From: an uncultured Pseudomonadota bacterium
GTDB taxonomy: Bacteria > Pseudomonadota > Gammaproteobacteria > Burkholderiales > SG8-39
Length of the DNA stretch: 64,000 nt
Direction: 5' to 3'
Assembly (NCBI GenBank): GCA_903921325.1
Contig: CAIXPL010000037.1
Span: 413,621 to 477,620, forward strand
In this document: positions 28,300 to 37,158 of the stretch, piece after piece
Position numbering within the stretch: position 1 is the first letter of the stretch
How the letters are laid out: each line of letters begins with the position of its first letter
The notes under the pieces: generated by a model
Told to the model about the DNA's origin: nothing
The model's database searches: none
The model's input: only the letters and a program-made list of their open reading frames with translations
Program-made: the position numbers and the translations under genes

Positions 28300-28737
28300 A
28301 TGACGCATCATTTGTATTTTTCACTGATCGAGTTCATGGCTCAGACCGGCAAAGACCAACAGTCCAAGGCGCCCTCGGCGCCAAACCCGTCCTTGTTACC
28401 CGGGCAATGGCCTGACCCCTATCGCGGCCCCCACGATATGGGTGGTCTTGCGGCCGGACCGGTCGATACCGGCGACCATGCCCTCGAAGAATGGGAAAAG
28501 CGCTGCTGGGCCATCAATGGTCTGTTGCGCGATCCGGCGCGCGGGGCCGCAATCGGGCGGGCGAATGAGGCCCTGAGCGGACTCGACGAATCGCGCCGCC
28601 ATGCCGAAGAGCTCGGTGATCGTTACCGCGCACTTGCCTATGGCGAGCGGGCAATGCACGCCCTCGCGCGCATGCTGATCAATCGTGGTGTGCTCACGGC
28701 AGACGAAATCACGGCACGCATGGAGGCGCACCGGTGA
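28300..28737 (+). CDS. Thiocyanate hydrolase beta-like / nitrile hydratase beta N-terminal-half subunit
   Basis: The 145-residue product matches only the N-terminal helical half of nitrile hydratase beta: HDMGGL near residue 46, EEWEKRCWAI, and the closing RALAYGERAMHALARMLINRGVLTADEI, where beta has its helix before the SH3-like domain. Thiocyanate hydrolase (subunits of about 157, 126 and 243 residues) and toyocamycin-type nitrile hydratase have beta split this way. The first ATG is used; an internal ATG at 28336 gives 133 residues and is equally likely. The stop overlaps the next start as GTGA. Gene order matches scnB-scnA-scnC. Confidence 0.82.
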   Translation: MTHHLYFSLIEFMAQTGKDQQSKAPSAPNPSLLPGQWPDPYRGPHDMGGLAAGPVDTGDHALEEWEKRCWAINGLLRDPARGAAIGRANEALSGLDESRRHAEELGDRYRALAYGERAMHALARMLINRGVLTADEITARMEAHR

Positions 28738-29066
28738 GCGCAACCGTCCCGATCAGGAATCAGGTGAGCGAAACCGTCCCGGTGAGGTATCAGGTGGGTG
28801 AACGCGTCCGGGTGCGCCATGCCGTGTCAGGTGGCCATTTGCGCACTCCCCATTATTGTCGCGGTCATACCGGTGTGATCGAGCGGGTGTGTGGCCGTTT
28901 TCCCAATCCGGAAGAACTGGCATTCGGTCATTCGGGCCTGCCGAGCCTGCCGCTTTATCGAGTGCGATTCCGCAGCCGCGAACTGTGGCCGGATTATCAG
29001 GAAAGCGAGAATGACATGATTGAAATCGAAATTTTCCAGCACTGGCTTGAGGCCGACCATGGCTGA
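28734..29066 (+). CDS. Thiocyanate hydrolase alpha-like / nitrile hydratase beta C-terminal-half subunit
   Basis: A 110-residue SH3-like protein equal to the C-terminal half of nitrile hydratase beta: VGERVRVRHAVSGGHLRTPHY, GHTGVIERVCGRFPNPEE and LYRVRFRSRELWPDY. The Arg pair in this region normally hydrogen-bonds the oxidised Cys ligands of the cobalt site on the partner subunit. The GTG start is preceded by GGAGG and overlaps the previous stop by 4 bp. It is in a different frame from its neighbour, with its own ribosome site, which argues for a true split gene over a sequencing frameshift. Confidence 0.83.
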   Translation: MSATVPIRNQVSETVPVRYQVGERVRVRHAVSGGHLRTPHYCRGHTGVIERVCGRFPNPEELAFGHSGLPSLPLYRVRFRSRELWPDYQESENDMIEIEIFQHWLEADHG

Positions 29067-29763
29067 CGCGCCCGTTTCATCCTCGGTCGTGCCCACAGCG
29101 TCCGCAATGTCGACCGCTTCCGCAGCGTCCGCTGCCGCGCCCGCAGGGGCCACGGCATCCGCTACATCAAAATCCGGCCCGGCTGATCTGGCGCAAGGCG
29201 ATTACCGTCGCTTGCAGGCAGCCGTTGAAGAGCTGCTTATCCTCAAGGGCATTGTCAATCGCGATGAAATCGATCGTGAAGTGGCGGCCATGGATGCACG
29301 CAGCCATCAACGTGGTGCGGCGGTCGTGGCACGCGCCTGGTGCGATCCACAATTCAAGGCGCAGTTGTTGAGTGACGCCCCCGCCGCGGTACGCAGCATG
29401 GGCATCGAGTTCGGGCCCATGCACCTGATCGTGGTCGAGAACACGCCCGCGGTGCACAACGTGATCGTCTGCACCTTGTGCTCGTGCTACCCGCGCGCGC
29501 TGATGGGCATGCCGCCGCAGTGGTACAAGAGCATTGAGTATCGCAGCCGCGTTGTGCGAGAGCCGCGCTCGGTGCTGGCCGAGTTCGGATTGACACTGCC
29601 CCCCGCAGTCACCATCCGGGTGCATGACTCGACTGCCGATATGCGCTATCTGGTATTGCCGCAACAACCAGAGGGCACTGACGGCTGGTCGGAGCAGGCG
29701 CTGGCCGAGACCTTGAGTGCCGACAGTCTGGTGGGCGTGGCGCTCGCCAAGGTGGCCGGGTGA
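29059..29763 (+). CDS. Cobalt-type thiocyanate hydrolase gamma-like / nitrile hydratase alpha subunit
   Basis: The 234-residue catalytic subunit has the metal claw VCTLCSC (Cys138, Cys141, Ser142, Cys143); Thr in second position marks cobalt-binding members. VVENTPAVHNV precedes it and PPQWYKSIEYRSRVVREPR follows. After CSCYP comes Arg where nitrile hydratases usually have Trp. The first 40 residues are a low-complexity Ala/Ser/Thr stretch not found in typical alpha subunits. The ATG at 29059 overlaps the previous stop. It would hydrate a nitrile or hydrolyse thiocyanate (to carbonyl sulfide and ammonia); which one cannot be settled here. No activator or P15K-type metallochaperone gene follows. 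Confidence 0.85.
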   Translation: MADAPVSSSVVPTASAMSTASAASAAAPAGATASATSKSGPADLAQGDYRRLQAAVEELLILKGIVNRDEIDREVAAMDARSHQRGAAVVARAWCDPQFKAQLLSDAPAAVRSMGIEFGPMHLIVVENTPAVHNVIVCTLCSCYPRALMGMPPQWYKSIEYRSRVVREPRSVLAEFGLTLPPAVTIRVHDSTADMRYLVLPQQPEGTDGWSEQALAETLSADSLVGVALAKVAG

Positions 29764-29779
29764 TGGCTTGTTGCCGGCA

Positions 29780-31390
29780 ATGAACCGACCGATCAATTCA
29801 TCTTCTTCGCCATCGACGCGGCCAACGACAAACGACACGTCATCGGCCTCGCGGTCGCTGCAGTCGGCAGCAGGCACCACCTCAGGCAATGCATCAGGCC
29901 CACAGTCACTGCCCCTTGCAGGCGGTGCCTCGTTCCTGCGCAAAGCCGAAGTGGTGGCACGCCTGCGCCGGCGGCTACCGGCCAATGCGGTCCTGCATCG
30001 CGCCGAAGACACTACGCCTTATGAATGCGATGGCTTGTCCGCGTATCGTCAGACTCCCATGGTGGTGGTGCTGCCGGCCAGTGAAGACGAAGTGGGCTAT
30101 GTGCTGCGTGAATGCAGTGCGCTCGGGGTGCCGGTGGTTGCACGCGGTGCCGGCACCGGATTGTCGGGTGGCGCGCTGCCACACGGCGAGGGCGTGTTGC
30201 TCAGCCTGGCGCGGCTCAACCGCATCCTGTCGATCGATCCGCTGGCGCGTATCGCACGGGTGCAGCCCGGTGTGCGCAATCTCGCGGTGTCAGAAGCCGC
30301 TGCGGTACACAGACTGTATTACGCTCCGGACCCTTCCTCGCAGATCGCCTGCACCATCGGTGGCAATGTTGCAGAAAACGCCGGCGGCGTGCATTGCCTG
30401 AAATACGGCCTCACTGTGCACAATGTGTTGCGCGTGCGCGGGTTCACCGTGACCGGTGAATTGGTCGAATTCGGTGCCGAAGCGCTCGATTCAAGTGGCC
30501 TCGACCTGCTTGCCCTGGTGATCGGCTCTGAGGGCTTGCTGGCGGTCACCACCGAAGTGAGTCTGCGGCTGATTCCTCGTCCACCGCTCGCGCGCTGCAT
30601 CATGGCCTCGTTTGATACGGTTGAGTCGGCCGGGGCAGCGGTGGCTGCCGTGATCGCCGCCGGCATCATTCCGGCCGGACTGGAATTGATGGATCGGCCG
30701 GCGGTGCAGGCGGTCGAGCATTTTGTCCACGCCGGTTATGACACCGATGCCGCGGCGATTCTGCTGTGTGAATCGGATGGCAGCGAGCTGGAAGTTGAAA
30801 ACGAAATTGCGCGCATGCAGGCGGTGCTCGGTGAGGCCGGGGCGAGCGCCTTGCGCGTGTCGCAGTCAGAAGAAGAACGCCTGCGTTTCTGGGCCGGACG
30901 CAAAGCAGCTTTTCCGGCCGTCGGACGTATTTCGCCTGACTACTACTGCATGGACGGAACGATCCCGCGCAAGCATCTGGCCGACGTGCTGCGCTTCATT
31001 GCAGCGATGGAACAAAAATATTCGCTGCGCTGCCCGAATGTATTCCATGCCGGAGATGGCAATCTGCACCCGCTGATTCTGTTTGACGCGAATACCGAGG
31101 GCGAACTGGAACGCACCGAGGCCTTTGCTGCCGAGGTACTGGAGAAATGCGTTGCGGTCGGCGGTACGATCACCGGCGAGCACGGTGTCGGCATTGAGAA
31201 GATCAACCAGATGTGCGTGCAATTCAGTGCCGCCGAGCTTGAGCGGTTTCGTGCCGTCAAGCTGGCGTTCGATCCGGCCGGTCTGCTCAATCCGGGCAAG
31301 AATATTCCGAGCCTGCATCGCTGCGCCGAGTACGGCCGCCAGCATGTCTCGGCCGGTCGGCTGCCCTTTGGCGATCTGCCAAGGTTCTGA
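29780..31390 (+). CDS. glcD: Glycolate oxidase subunit GlcD
   Basis: FAD subunit of glycolate dehydrogenase, which oxidises glycolate to glyoxylate at the inner membrane. The 536-residue protein carries the FAD-binding stretch VPVVARGAGTGLSGGALP, DPSSQIACTIGGNVAENAGG, and the C-terminal FHAGDGNLHPLILF and GEHGVGIEKI. The ATG at 29780 is chosen over an open extension into the hydratase-like gene; the first 45 residues are a low-complexity Ser/Thr-rich segment absent from relatives. Starts 16 bp after the previous gene, so it may share that transcript. Confidence 0.94.
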   Translation: MNRPINSSSSPSTRPTTNDTSSASRSLQSAAGTTSGNASGPQSLPLAGGASFLRKAEVVARLRRRLPANAVLHRAEDTTPYECDGLSAYRQTPMVVVLPASEDEVGYVLRECSALGVPVVARGAGTGLSGGALPHGEGVLLSLARLNRILSIDPLARIARVQPGVRNLAVSEAAAVHRLYYAPDPSSQIACTIGGNVAENAGGVHCLKYGLTVHNVLRVRGFTVTGELVEFGAEALDSSGLDLLALVIGSEGLLAVTTEVSLRLIPRPPLARCIMASFDTVESAGAAVAAVIAAGIIPAGLELMDRPAVQAVEHFVHAGYDTDAAAILLCESDGSELEVENEIARMQAVLGEAGASALRVSQSEEERLRFWAGRKAAFPAVGRISPDYYCMDGTIPRKHLADVLRFIAAMEQKYSLRCPNVFHAGDGNLHPLILFDANTEGELERTEAFAAEVLEKCVAVGGTITGEHGVGIEKINQMCVQFSAAELERFRAVKLAFDPAGLLNPGKNIPSLHRCAEYGRQHVSAGRLPFGDLPRF

Positions 31391-31393
31391 GCG

Positions 31394-32467
31394 ATGAGCG
31401 ATGCGTTGCAGACCATTGCAGAGCAGGTACGCGCAGCACGCGCGATGCGGCGGCCGTTGCGGTTGCGCGGTGGTGGCAGCAAGGATTTCTATGGTGGTGC
31501 GCTGCAAGGCCATGTGCTCGATCTGTCAGGCTATAGCGGCATTGTTGAGCATGAGCCCAGCGAACTGGTCGTCACTGCACGCTGTGGCACCCGGATCGCC
31601 GAGCTTGAGGCGACCCTTGAGCGCGCCGGACAGTGCCTTGCCTTTGAGCCGCCGCATTTTGGGCCCCAGGCAACGGTGGGCGGCATGGTGGCGGCCGGAC
31701 TCAGCGGCCCGGCGCGCGCCAGTGCCGGTGCGGTGCGCGATCATGTGCTGGGTGTGCGCGTCATGAATGCGGCTGGTGAGATGCTGGAATTTGGTGGCCG
31801 GGTGATGAAAAACGTCGCCGGCTTCGATCTGGCGCGGCTGCATGCCGGTTCGATGGGCATCCTCGGTCCGATACTGGAAGTCTCGCTGAAAGTGGTCCCG
31901 CAACCGCAGGCCACCCAGACGCTTTTCTTCGAGTGCACTGAGGCAAAGGGCATCGAGGCGCTGAACCGCTGGGCCGGCATTGCACTACCCATGAGTGCGA
32001 GTCTCATTCACGATCAGCATCTGATGGTACGGCTGTCGGGGGCAGAGGCTGCGCTCGAATCCGCGCGTGCGAAACTGGGCGGCGAGGTGCTCGATCCGGC
32101 GGCGGCCGCCACGCTTTGGCGAGCGGTGCGCGAACAGACCCACCCGTTCTTTGCAGACGATCGGAGGTCGCTGTGGCGCCTGTCGGTGCCCTCCACGGCG
32201 CCGCGGCTCGACCTGGAAGGTCCACAGTTGATCGAATGGGGCGGTGCCCAGCGCTGGTGGCGTGGCGAGGCCGATTTTGCAGTGGTGTGCGACAAGGCCG
32301 CTGCGGTCGGCGGTCACGCGACCTTGTTCCGCACGCGCTTGCGGCAACCGGGTGCGCCGGCATTTCATCCATTGTCCGCGGTGTTGCAAGGTTTGCATGA
32401 ACGCCTCAAGGCGTCGATGGACCCCGATCACCTGTTCAATCCAGGCCGGCTGGTGCCGACCCTATAA
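31394..32467 (+). CDS. glcE: Glycolate oxidase subunit GlcE
   Basis: A 357-residue FAD-binding partner of GlcD with the first half of the fold only: PLRLRGGGSKDFYGG, TARCGTRIAELE, GPQATVGGMVAAGLSGPAR and GRVMKNVAGFDLARLHAGSMG. The C-terminal RLFNPG-like end appears as DHLFNPGRLVP. It starts 3 bp after glcD and ends 10 bp before glcF, as expected for a glcDEF operon. Confidence 0.94.
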   Translation: MSDALQTIAEQVRAARAMRRPLRLRGGGSKDFYGGALQGHVLDLSGYSGIVEHEPSELVVTARCGTRIAELEATLERAGQCLAFEPPHFGPQATVGGMVAAGLSGPARASAGAVRDHVLGVRVMNAAGEMLEFGGRVMKNVAGFDLARLHAGSMGILGPILEVSLKVVPQPQATQTLFFECTEAKGIEALNRWAGIALPMSASLIHDQHLMVRLSGAEAALESARAKLGGEVLDPAAAATLWRAVREQTHPFFADDRRSLWRLSVPSTAPRLDLEGPQLIEWGGAQRWWRGEADFAVVCDKAAAVGGHATLFRTRLRQPGAPAFHPLSAVLQGLHERLKASMDPDHLFNPGRLVPTL

Positions 32468-32477
32468 ACGCGCGTCC

Positions 32478-33731
32478 ATGCAGACTCATCTAGCCGAATT
32501 CATCCAGTCGAGCAGCGACGGCGTCGAGGCCGAGTCGATCTTGCGCAAATGCGTGCACTGCGGGTTTTGTTCTGCCACGTGTCCGACCTATCAGCTGGTA
32601 GGTGATGAGCTGGATTCGCCGCGCGGCCGCATTTATCTGATCAAGCAAATGCTCGAAGGCGCGCCGACCACAGCGAGCACACGCGCGCATCTGGATCGTT
32701 GCCTGACCTGCCGCGCGTGCGAGACGACCTGCCCATCGGGCGTGCAATACGGTCATCTCGTCGACATCGGGCGCGCGGTGGCCGAGCGCCTGGCGCCGCG
32801 CCCCTGGTATGAACGGCTGGTGCGATCGGCCCTGGCCGCTGTATGCAGCCGCACGGCGCTGTTTGGCACATTCCTCACGCTCGGGCGCCTCGTGCGCCCG
32901 GTGTTGCCGGCGCTCTTGCGTCAGGCGATTCCGCCGGCGGCGAGCCCTGCCGGGTCGTGGCCGGCCGCGCGTCACCCGCGACGCATGATCGCACTCGCCG
33001 GTTGCGTTCAACCGGTGCTCGGGCCCGATATCAATGCCGCCACAGCGCGGGTGCTGGATCGGGCCGGCATTTCCCTGATCGAAGCGCCCGCGGCCCAATG
33101 TTGCGGATCGTTACGCCATCACATGACGCAACCCGAAGCAGCCCTTGACGATATGCGTGCCATGATCGATGCCTGGTGGCCGCTGATCGAGGCCGGTGCC
33201 GAGGCGATCGTGATGACCGCCAGTGGCTGTGGTTCGACCGTGCGCGATTATGGACATTTGTTGCGCGATGATCCGCTCTATCGCGACAAGGCGGCGCGGG
33301 TGAGTGCAATGACGCGTGATCTGATCGAAGTCGTTGAATCCGCGCCGCAACTGACGGAGCTCGCCGCTGGCCTCGCGCCACACAGCGTGGCGTTTCAGAT
33401 TCCGTGTTCGCTCCAGCACGGCCAGGCGCTCAAGGCGCGTGCCGAACGCGTGCTCGCTGCGCTGGGCTTTGTGCTGCAACCGGTGGTCGATAGCCACCTG
33501 TGTTGCGGTTCGGCCGGTGTGTATTCGGTGCTGCAACCGGGGCTCTCCAACCGCCTGCGCGAGGCAAAGCTGGCAGCTTTGCAGGCAAGCGGAGCGGCAC
33601 AGGTACTTACTGCCAATATCGGCTGCATGGCGCATCTGGCGGCTGCCGAACGCCTGCCGGTTGACCACTGGATTGTCGTGTTGGATCAGCGCCTGCAGGC
33701 GCGCCAGGCAAGCGCTCGCGGGCCCGGCTGA
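32478..33731 (+). CDS. glcF: Glycolate oxidase iron-sulfur subunit GlcF
   Basis: A 417-residue iron-sulfur protein passing electrons from GlcDE to quinone. Two [4Fe-4S] motifs are near the N-terminus (CVHCGFCSATCPTY and CLTCRACETTCPSG) and two CCG-type domains follow (AQCCGSLRHH, HLCCGSAGVYS). The ATG at 32478 begins MQTHLAEFIQ, typical of the family. Its stop overlaps the start of the ABC exporter. Confidence 0.95.
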   Translation: MQTHLAEFIQSSSDGVEAESILRKCVHCGFCSATCPTYQLVGDELDSPRGRIYLIKQMLEGAPTTASTRAHLDRCLTCRACETTCPSGVQYGHLVDIGRAVAERLAPRPWYERLVRSALAAVCSRTALFGTFLTLGRLVRPVLPALLRQAIPPAASPAGSWPAARHPRRMIALAGCVQPVLGPDINAATARVLDRAGISLIEAPAAQCCGSLRHHMTQPEAALDDMRAMIDAWWPLIEAGAEAIVMTASGCGSTVRDYGHLLRDDPLYRDKAARVSAMTRDLIEVVESAPQLTELAAGLAPHSVAFQIPCSLQHGQALKARAERVLAALGFVLQPVVDSHLCCGSAGVYSVLQPGLSNRLREAKLAALQASGAAQVLTANIGCMAHLAAAERLPVDHWIVVLDQRLQARQASARGPG

Positions 33732-35572
33732 TGGCACGCGCCCGCGACGCCATTCCCGACCGGCCGCGCGGCAAGGACCTGCGCTCATTGCGGCCGGTAC
33801 TCGCATTTCTGCGCCCGTATCGGCGCCAGATGATCTATGCCGCCATCGGTCTGGTGATTGCGGCGAGTTCCGTGCTGCTGCTCGGTCAGGGTTTGCGGGC
33901 GGTGATCGATCATGGGCTGGCGGCGGCCGATCCACGCGGACTTGACCAGATGCTGCTGGCGCTGCTGGTGCTGGTCAGTGTGCTGGCGGCGGCGACCTAC
34001 AACCGCTTCTACTGGGTGTCGTGGATCGGCGAACGGGTGAGCGCCGATCTGCGTCGTGCGGTGTTCAATCATTTGCTCACCCTTGAACCGTCTTTCTTCG
34101 AGGTCACGCGCACTGGCGAGGTGGTGTCGCGTCTGACCAATGACACCGCCCTGCTTGAAGTGGTGATCGGTTCGTCAATATCGCTTGCGGTGCGCAATCT
34201 GTTGCTGCTGGTCGGATCGTTCGTGATGTTGCTTGCCACCAGCGCGCGCCTGACCACGCTGGTACTGTTGTGCATACCGTTGGTGGTGGCGCCGATTCTG
34301 ATTCTTGGCCGTCGCGTGCGCACACATGCCCGGGCCACACAGGATCGCGTGGCCGGGTTGGCGGTGTCGATCGATGAAACCCTGCACGAGGTGCGCACGG
34401 TGCAGGCGTGGGGGCACGAGCCGGTCGACCGCCTTGCCTTTGGCACGCAGGTTGAGGATGTCTTTGCGACCGCGCTGCGGCGCATCCGCTTGCGGGCGAC
34501 TCTGGTGGGTCTGGTGATGCTGCTCTCCTTTGCGGCGGTCGGTGTGATTCTGTGGATTGGTGGACACGATGTGCTGGCCGGGCGCATCAGCGCGGGCGAT
34601 CTGTCGGCTTTTGTGTTCTATGCCGTGCTGATGGCGGGTGCGGTCGGTGCCGTCTCCGAGGTGATCGGTGATCTGCAGCGGGCCGCCGGTGCCAGCGAGC
34701 GCCTGGGCGAACTGCTCGCGACCCGGCCCGGTCTGAGTGTTCCGATTGACCCGGAGCGCTTGCCCGATCCACCGCAGGGCCGGCTGGAATTCACGGGTGT
34801 GCGATTTGCCTATCCCAGTCGCCCTGAGGAATTGGCGCTCGCTCGATTCACTCTGCGTGTGGAACGCGGTGAACGGGTGGCCCTCGTTGGGCCGTCCGGC
34901 GCCGGCAAATCGACCGTGTTTCAACTGCTGCTGCGTTTTCACGATCCGCAAACCGGTGTGATCCGCGTCGATGGGGTGCCGATTCCGCGTGCCGATCCGC
35001 GCCAGATCCGCGAGCGCTTCGCGCTGGTGCCGCAAGACCCGGTGATTTTTGCTACCAGTGTGATCGAGAATGTCCGCTATGGCCGGCCGCAGGCGAGTGC
35101 TGCGCAGGTGCGCGAGGCTTGCGCGGCGGCACAGGCGATGGAATTCATCGAACGGTTGCCGCAGGGGCTGGACACCTTTCTTGGCGAGCGCGGGGTGCGT
35201 CTATCGGGCGGTGAGCGGCAGCGCATCGCCATCGCGCGCGCGCTGCTGGCCGATCGTCCCATTCTGTTGCTCGATGAGGCCACCAGTGCGCTCGACGCGG
35301 CGAGCGAGGTGCACGTGCAGCGTGCCCTCGAGGCATTGGCGCGCGGACGCACTTCGCTGGTGATCGCTCACCGGCTTGCCACGGTACAGCGTGCCGACCG
35401 GATCATCGTGCTCGAACGCGGGCGCATCGTCGGGGAGGGTACGCACGACACGCTCATGCGCGAGGGCGGTCTGTATGCCGAACTGGCCACTTTACAGTTC
35501 CTCTCACCGGCCGGTGCCGGTGGTGCAGGTGATGCCACCAGCGCTGGCACCGCTGCGAACGGGCTGGCTTGA
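33731..35572 (+). CDS. MsbA-like ABC exporter (fused membrane and ATPase domains)
   Basis: A 613-residue half-transporter with six membrane helices in the first 330 residues and a nucleotide-binding domain after: Walker A GPSGAGKST, signature RLSGGERQRIAIARAL, Walker B ILLLDEATSALD and the H-loop VIAHRLAT. Such homodimers export lipids, drugs or lipid-linked molecules. It overlaps glcF by 1 bp, which suggests co-transcription but not a shared function. The last residues are Gly/Ala-rich. A partial copy of its 3' end lies about 98 bp further on. Confidence 0.92.
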   Translation: MARARDAIPDRPRGKDLRSLRPVLAFLRPYRRQMIYAAIGLVIAASSVLLLGQGLRAVIDHGLAAADPRGLDQMLLALLVLVSVLAAATYNRFYWVSWIGERVSADLRRAVFNHLLTLEPSFFEVTRTGEVVSRLTNDTALLEVVIGSSISLAVRNLLLLVGSFVMLLATSARLTTLVLLCIPLVVAPILILGRRVRTHARATQDRVAGLAVSIDETLHEVRTVQAWGHEPVDRLAFGTQVEDVFATALRRIRLRATLVGLVMLLSFAAVGVILWIGGHDVLAGRISAGDLSAFVFYAVLMAGAVGAVSEVIGDLQRAAGASERLGELLATRPGLSVPIDPERLPDPPQGRLEFTGVRFAYPSRPEELALARFTLRVERGERVALVGPSGAGKSTVFQLLLRFHDPQTGVIRVDGVPIPRADPRQIRERFALVPQDPVIFATSVIENVRYGRPQASAAQVREACAAAQAMEFIERLPQGLDTFLGERGVRLSGGERQRIAIARALLADRPILLLDEATSALDAASEVHVQRALEALARGRTSLVIAHRLATVQRADRIIVLERGRIVGEGTHDTLMREGGLYAELATLQFLSPAGAGGAGDATSAGTAANGLA

Positions 35573-35687
35573 CTGAGCGAGATATCAGACTTGCCTTTCC
35601 TTTCACCGGCAAGTGCCGGTGGTGCGGTATGATCAGCGCGAGAGGTGCGCGTTATTGAGCGTTGCACCCACAGACCAGGGGGACCCC

Positions 35688-36821
35688 ATGCGGATCGGCG
35701 TACCGGCCGAGTCTCGCGACGGCGAATACCGCGTCGCAGCTACGCCAGAGACCATTAAGAAACTGATCACCGCCGGACATACGGTGGTGGTGCAAAGCGG
35801 TGCAGGGGTGCGAGCGAGTATTCCGGACGCCGATCTGATTGCCGCTGGCGCAACGGTGGCACCCGACGCACAGACAGTCTATGCAAGCGCCGACCTGATC
35901 CTGCGGGTGCGCGCGCCGCAGGATGCAGAACTGGGCTGGCTGGAACCGCGCCATATTCTGATCGGCATGCTCAATCGCTTTGATGCGGCCGGATTGGCGG
36001 CGCTCGCCGCGCGTGGCGTGAGTGCCTTCGCGCTCGAGGCCGCACCGCGCATTTCGCGCGCACAGTCACTCGACGTGCTGTCCTCGCAGGCCAACGTGGC
36101 CGGCTACAAGGCCGTGCTGCTGGCAGCCAATGCGTACGGCCGTCTGATGCCCATGCTGATGACGGCGGCCGGCACGATCAAGGCGGCGCGCGTGGTGGTA
36201 ATGGGGGTCGGTGTGGCCGGGTTGCAGGCGATTGCCACCGCCAAGCGCCTGGGTGCCGTGGTGGAGGCAACCGACGTGCGCCCCGAGACCAAGGAGCAGG
36301 TGGAATCTCTGGGCGCAAAATTCATCGAAGTGCCGCTGACCGATGCCGAGCGTGAGCTGGCGCGAGGTCAGGGTGGCTATGCCCGCGAGATGGGTGACGA
36401 TTACCGTTCACGCCAGGCGGCGCTGGTGGCCGAACGCATACGCGCCGCTGACATCGTGATCACCACCGCGCTGATCCCCGGTCGTCCGGCGCCGGTATTG
36501 GTGACCGAGGACATGGTGCGTTCGATGCGTGCCGGTTCGGTGATCGTTGACATGGCCGCCGAGCAGGGCGGCAATTGCCCATTGACCGAGCGCGATGCGG
36601 TGGTCGTGCGTCACGGCGTCACGCTGATCGGTTACACCAACATCCCATCGCTGGTGGCAGCCGATGCCTCGGCCCTGTACGCACGCAATCTGCTTGATTT
36701 TCTCAAGCTGGTCATTGCCAAGGACGGGTCATTCAATCTCAATCTTGACGATGAAATTGTTGCCGCCTGCCTGGTCGCGCGTGACGGTGCCATCGTTGAT
36801 AACCGCGGAGTGAAGTCATGA
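35688..36821 (+). CDS. pntAA: NAD(P) transhydrogenase subunit alpha 1
   Basis: NAD(H)-binding domain I of proton-translocating transhydrogenase. The 377-residue protein has the AlaDH/PNT N-terminal part ([19 protein letters not shown]), the Rossmann motif [22 protein letters not shown] and the RQDQ-loop region YRSRQAALV. It ends before the membrane part, which is a separate gene here, as in many alpha- and betaproteobacteria. The ATG at 35688 lies after GGGGGA. Overlaps pntAB by 4 bp. Confidence 0.96.
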   Translation: MRIGVPAESRDGEYRVAATPETIKKLITAGHTVVVQSGAGVRASIPDADLIAAGATVAPDAQTVYASADLILRVRAPQDAELGWLEPRHILIGMLNRFDAAGLAALAARGVSAFALEAAPRISRAQSLDVLSSQANVAGYKAVLLAANAYGRLMPMLMTAAGTIKAARVVVMGVGVAGLQAIATAKRLGAVVEATDVRPETKEQVESLGAKFIEVPLTDAERELARGQGGYAREMGDDYRSRQAALVAERIRAADIVITTALIPGRPAPVLVTEDMVRSMRAGSVIVDMAAEQGGNCPLTERDAVVVRHGVTLIGYTNIPSLVAADASALYARNLLDFLKLVIAKDGSFNLNLDDEIVAACLVARDGAIVDNRGVKS

Positions 36822-37153
36822 ATGGCGTAGCCGATCCGGTCGTGATCAATCTGACGGTATTCGTACTGGCGGTGTTCGTTGGCTACCATGTGGTGTGGAC
36901 GGTCACCCCGGCGCTGCATACACCCCTGATGAGCGTTACCAATGCGATATCGGGCGTCATCATCGTGGGCGCCATCCTCGCTGCAAGTCCGGCCACGGTC
37001 GATTTCGGCAGCCTCATGGGCGCCCTCGCGGTGGGTCTGGCGGCGGTCAACGTGGTCGGTGGATTTCTGGTCACGCAACGCATGCTGGCGATGTTTCGCA
37101 AGAAGGCGCCGCGCGCAGGTGCCGCGCCGGCCAAGTCATCTGCGGGGCATTGA
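36818..37153 (+). CDS. pntAB: NAD(P) transhydrogenase subunit alpha 2 (membrane part)
   Basis: A 111-residue membrane subunit with three helices ([52 protein letters not shown]) forming part of the proton channel. The start ATGA overlaps the pntAA stop and pntB begins 5 bp later. A short basic Ala/Pro-rich tail follows the last helix. Confidence 0.95.
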   Translation: MNGVADPVVINLTVFVLAVFVGYHVVWTVTPALHTPLMSVTNAISGVIIVGAILAASPATVDFGSLMGALAVGLAAVNVVGGFLVTQRMLAMFRKKAPRAGAAPAKSSAGH

Positions 37154-37158
37154 TCGCC

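Noticed and set aside
28734-28740. The split beta subunit as a sequencing frameshift
   Set aside because: The second gene has its own GGAGG site and GTGA overlap, and the sizes fit a known three-subunit arrangement. Not fully excluded.
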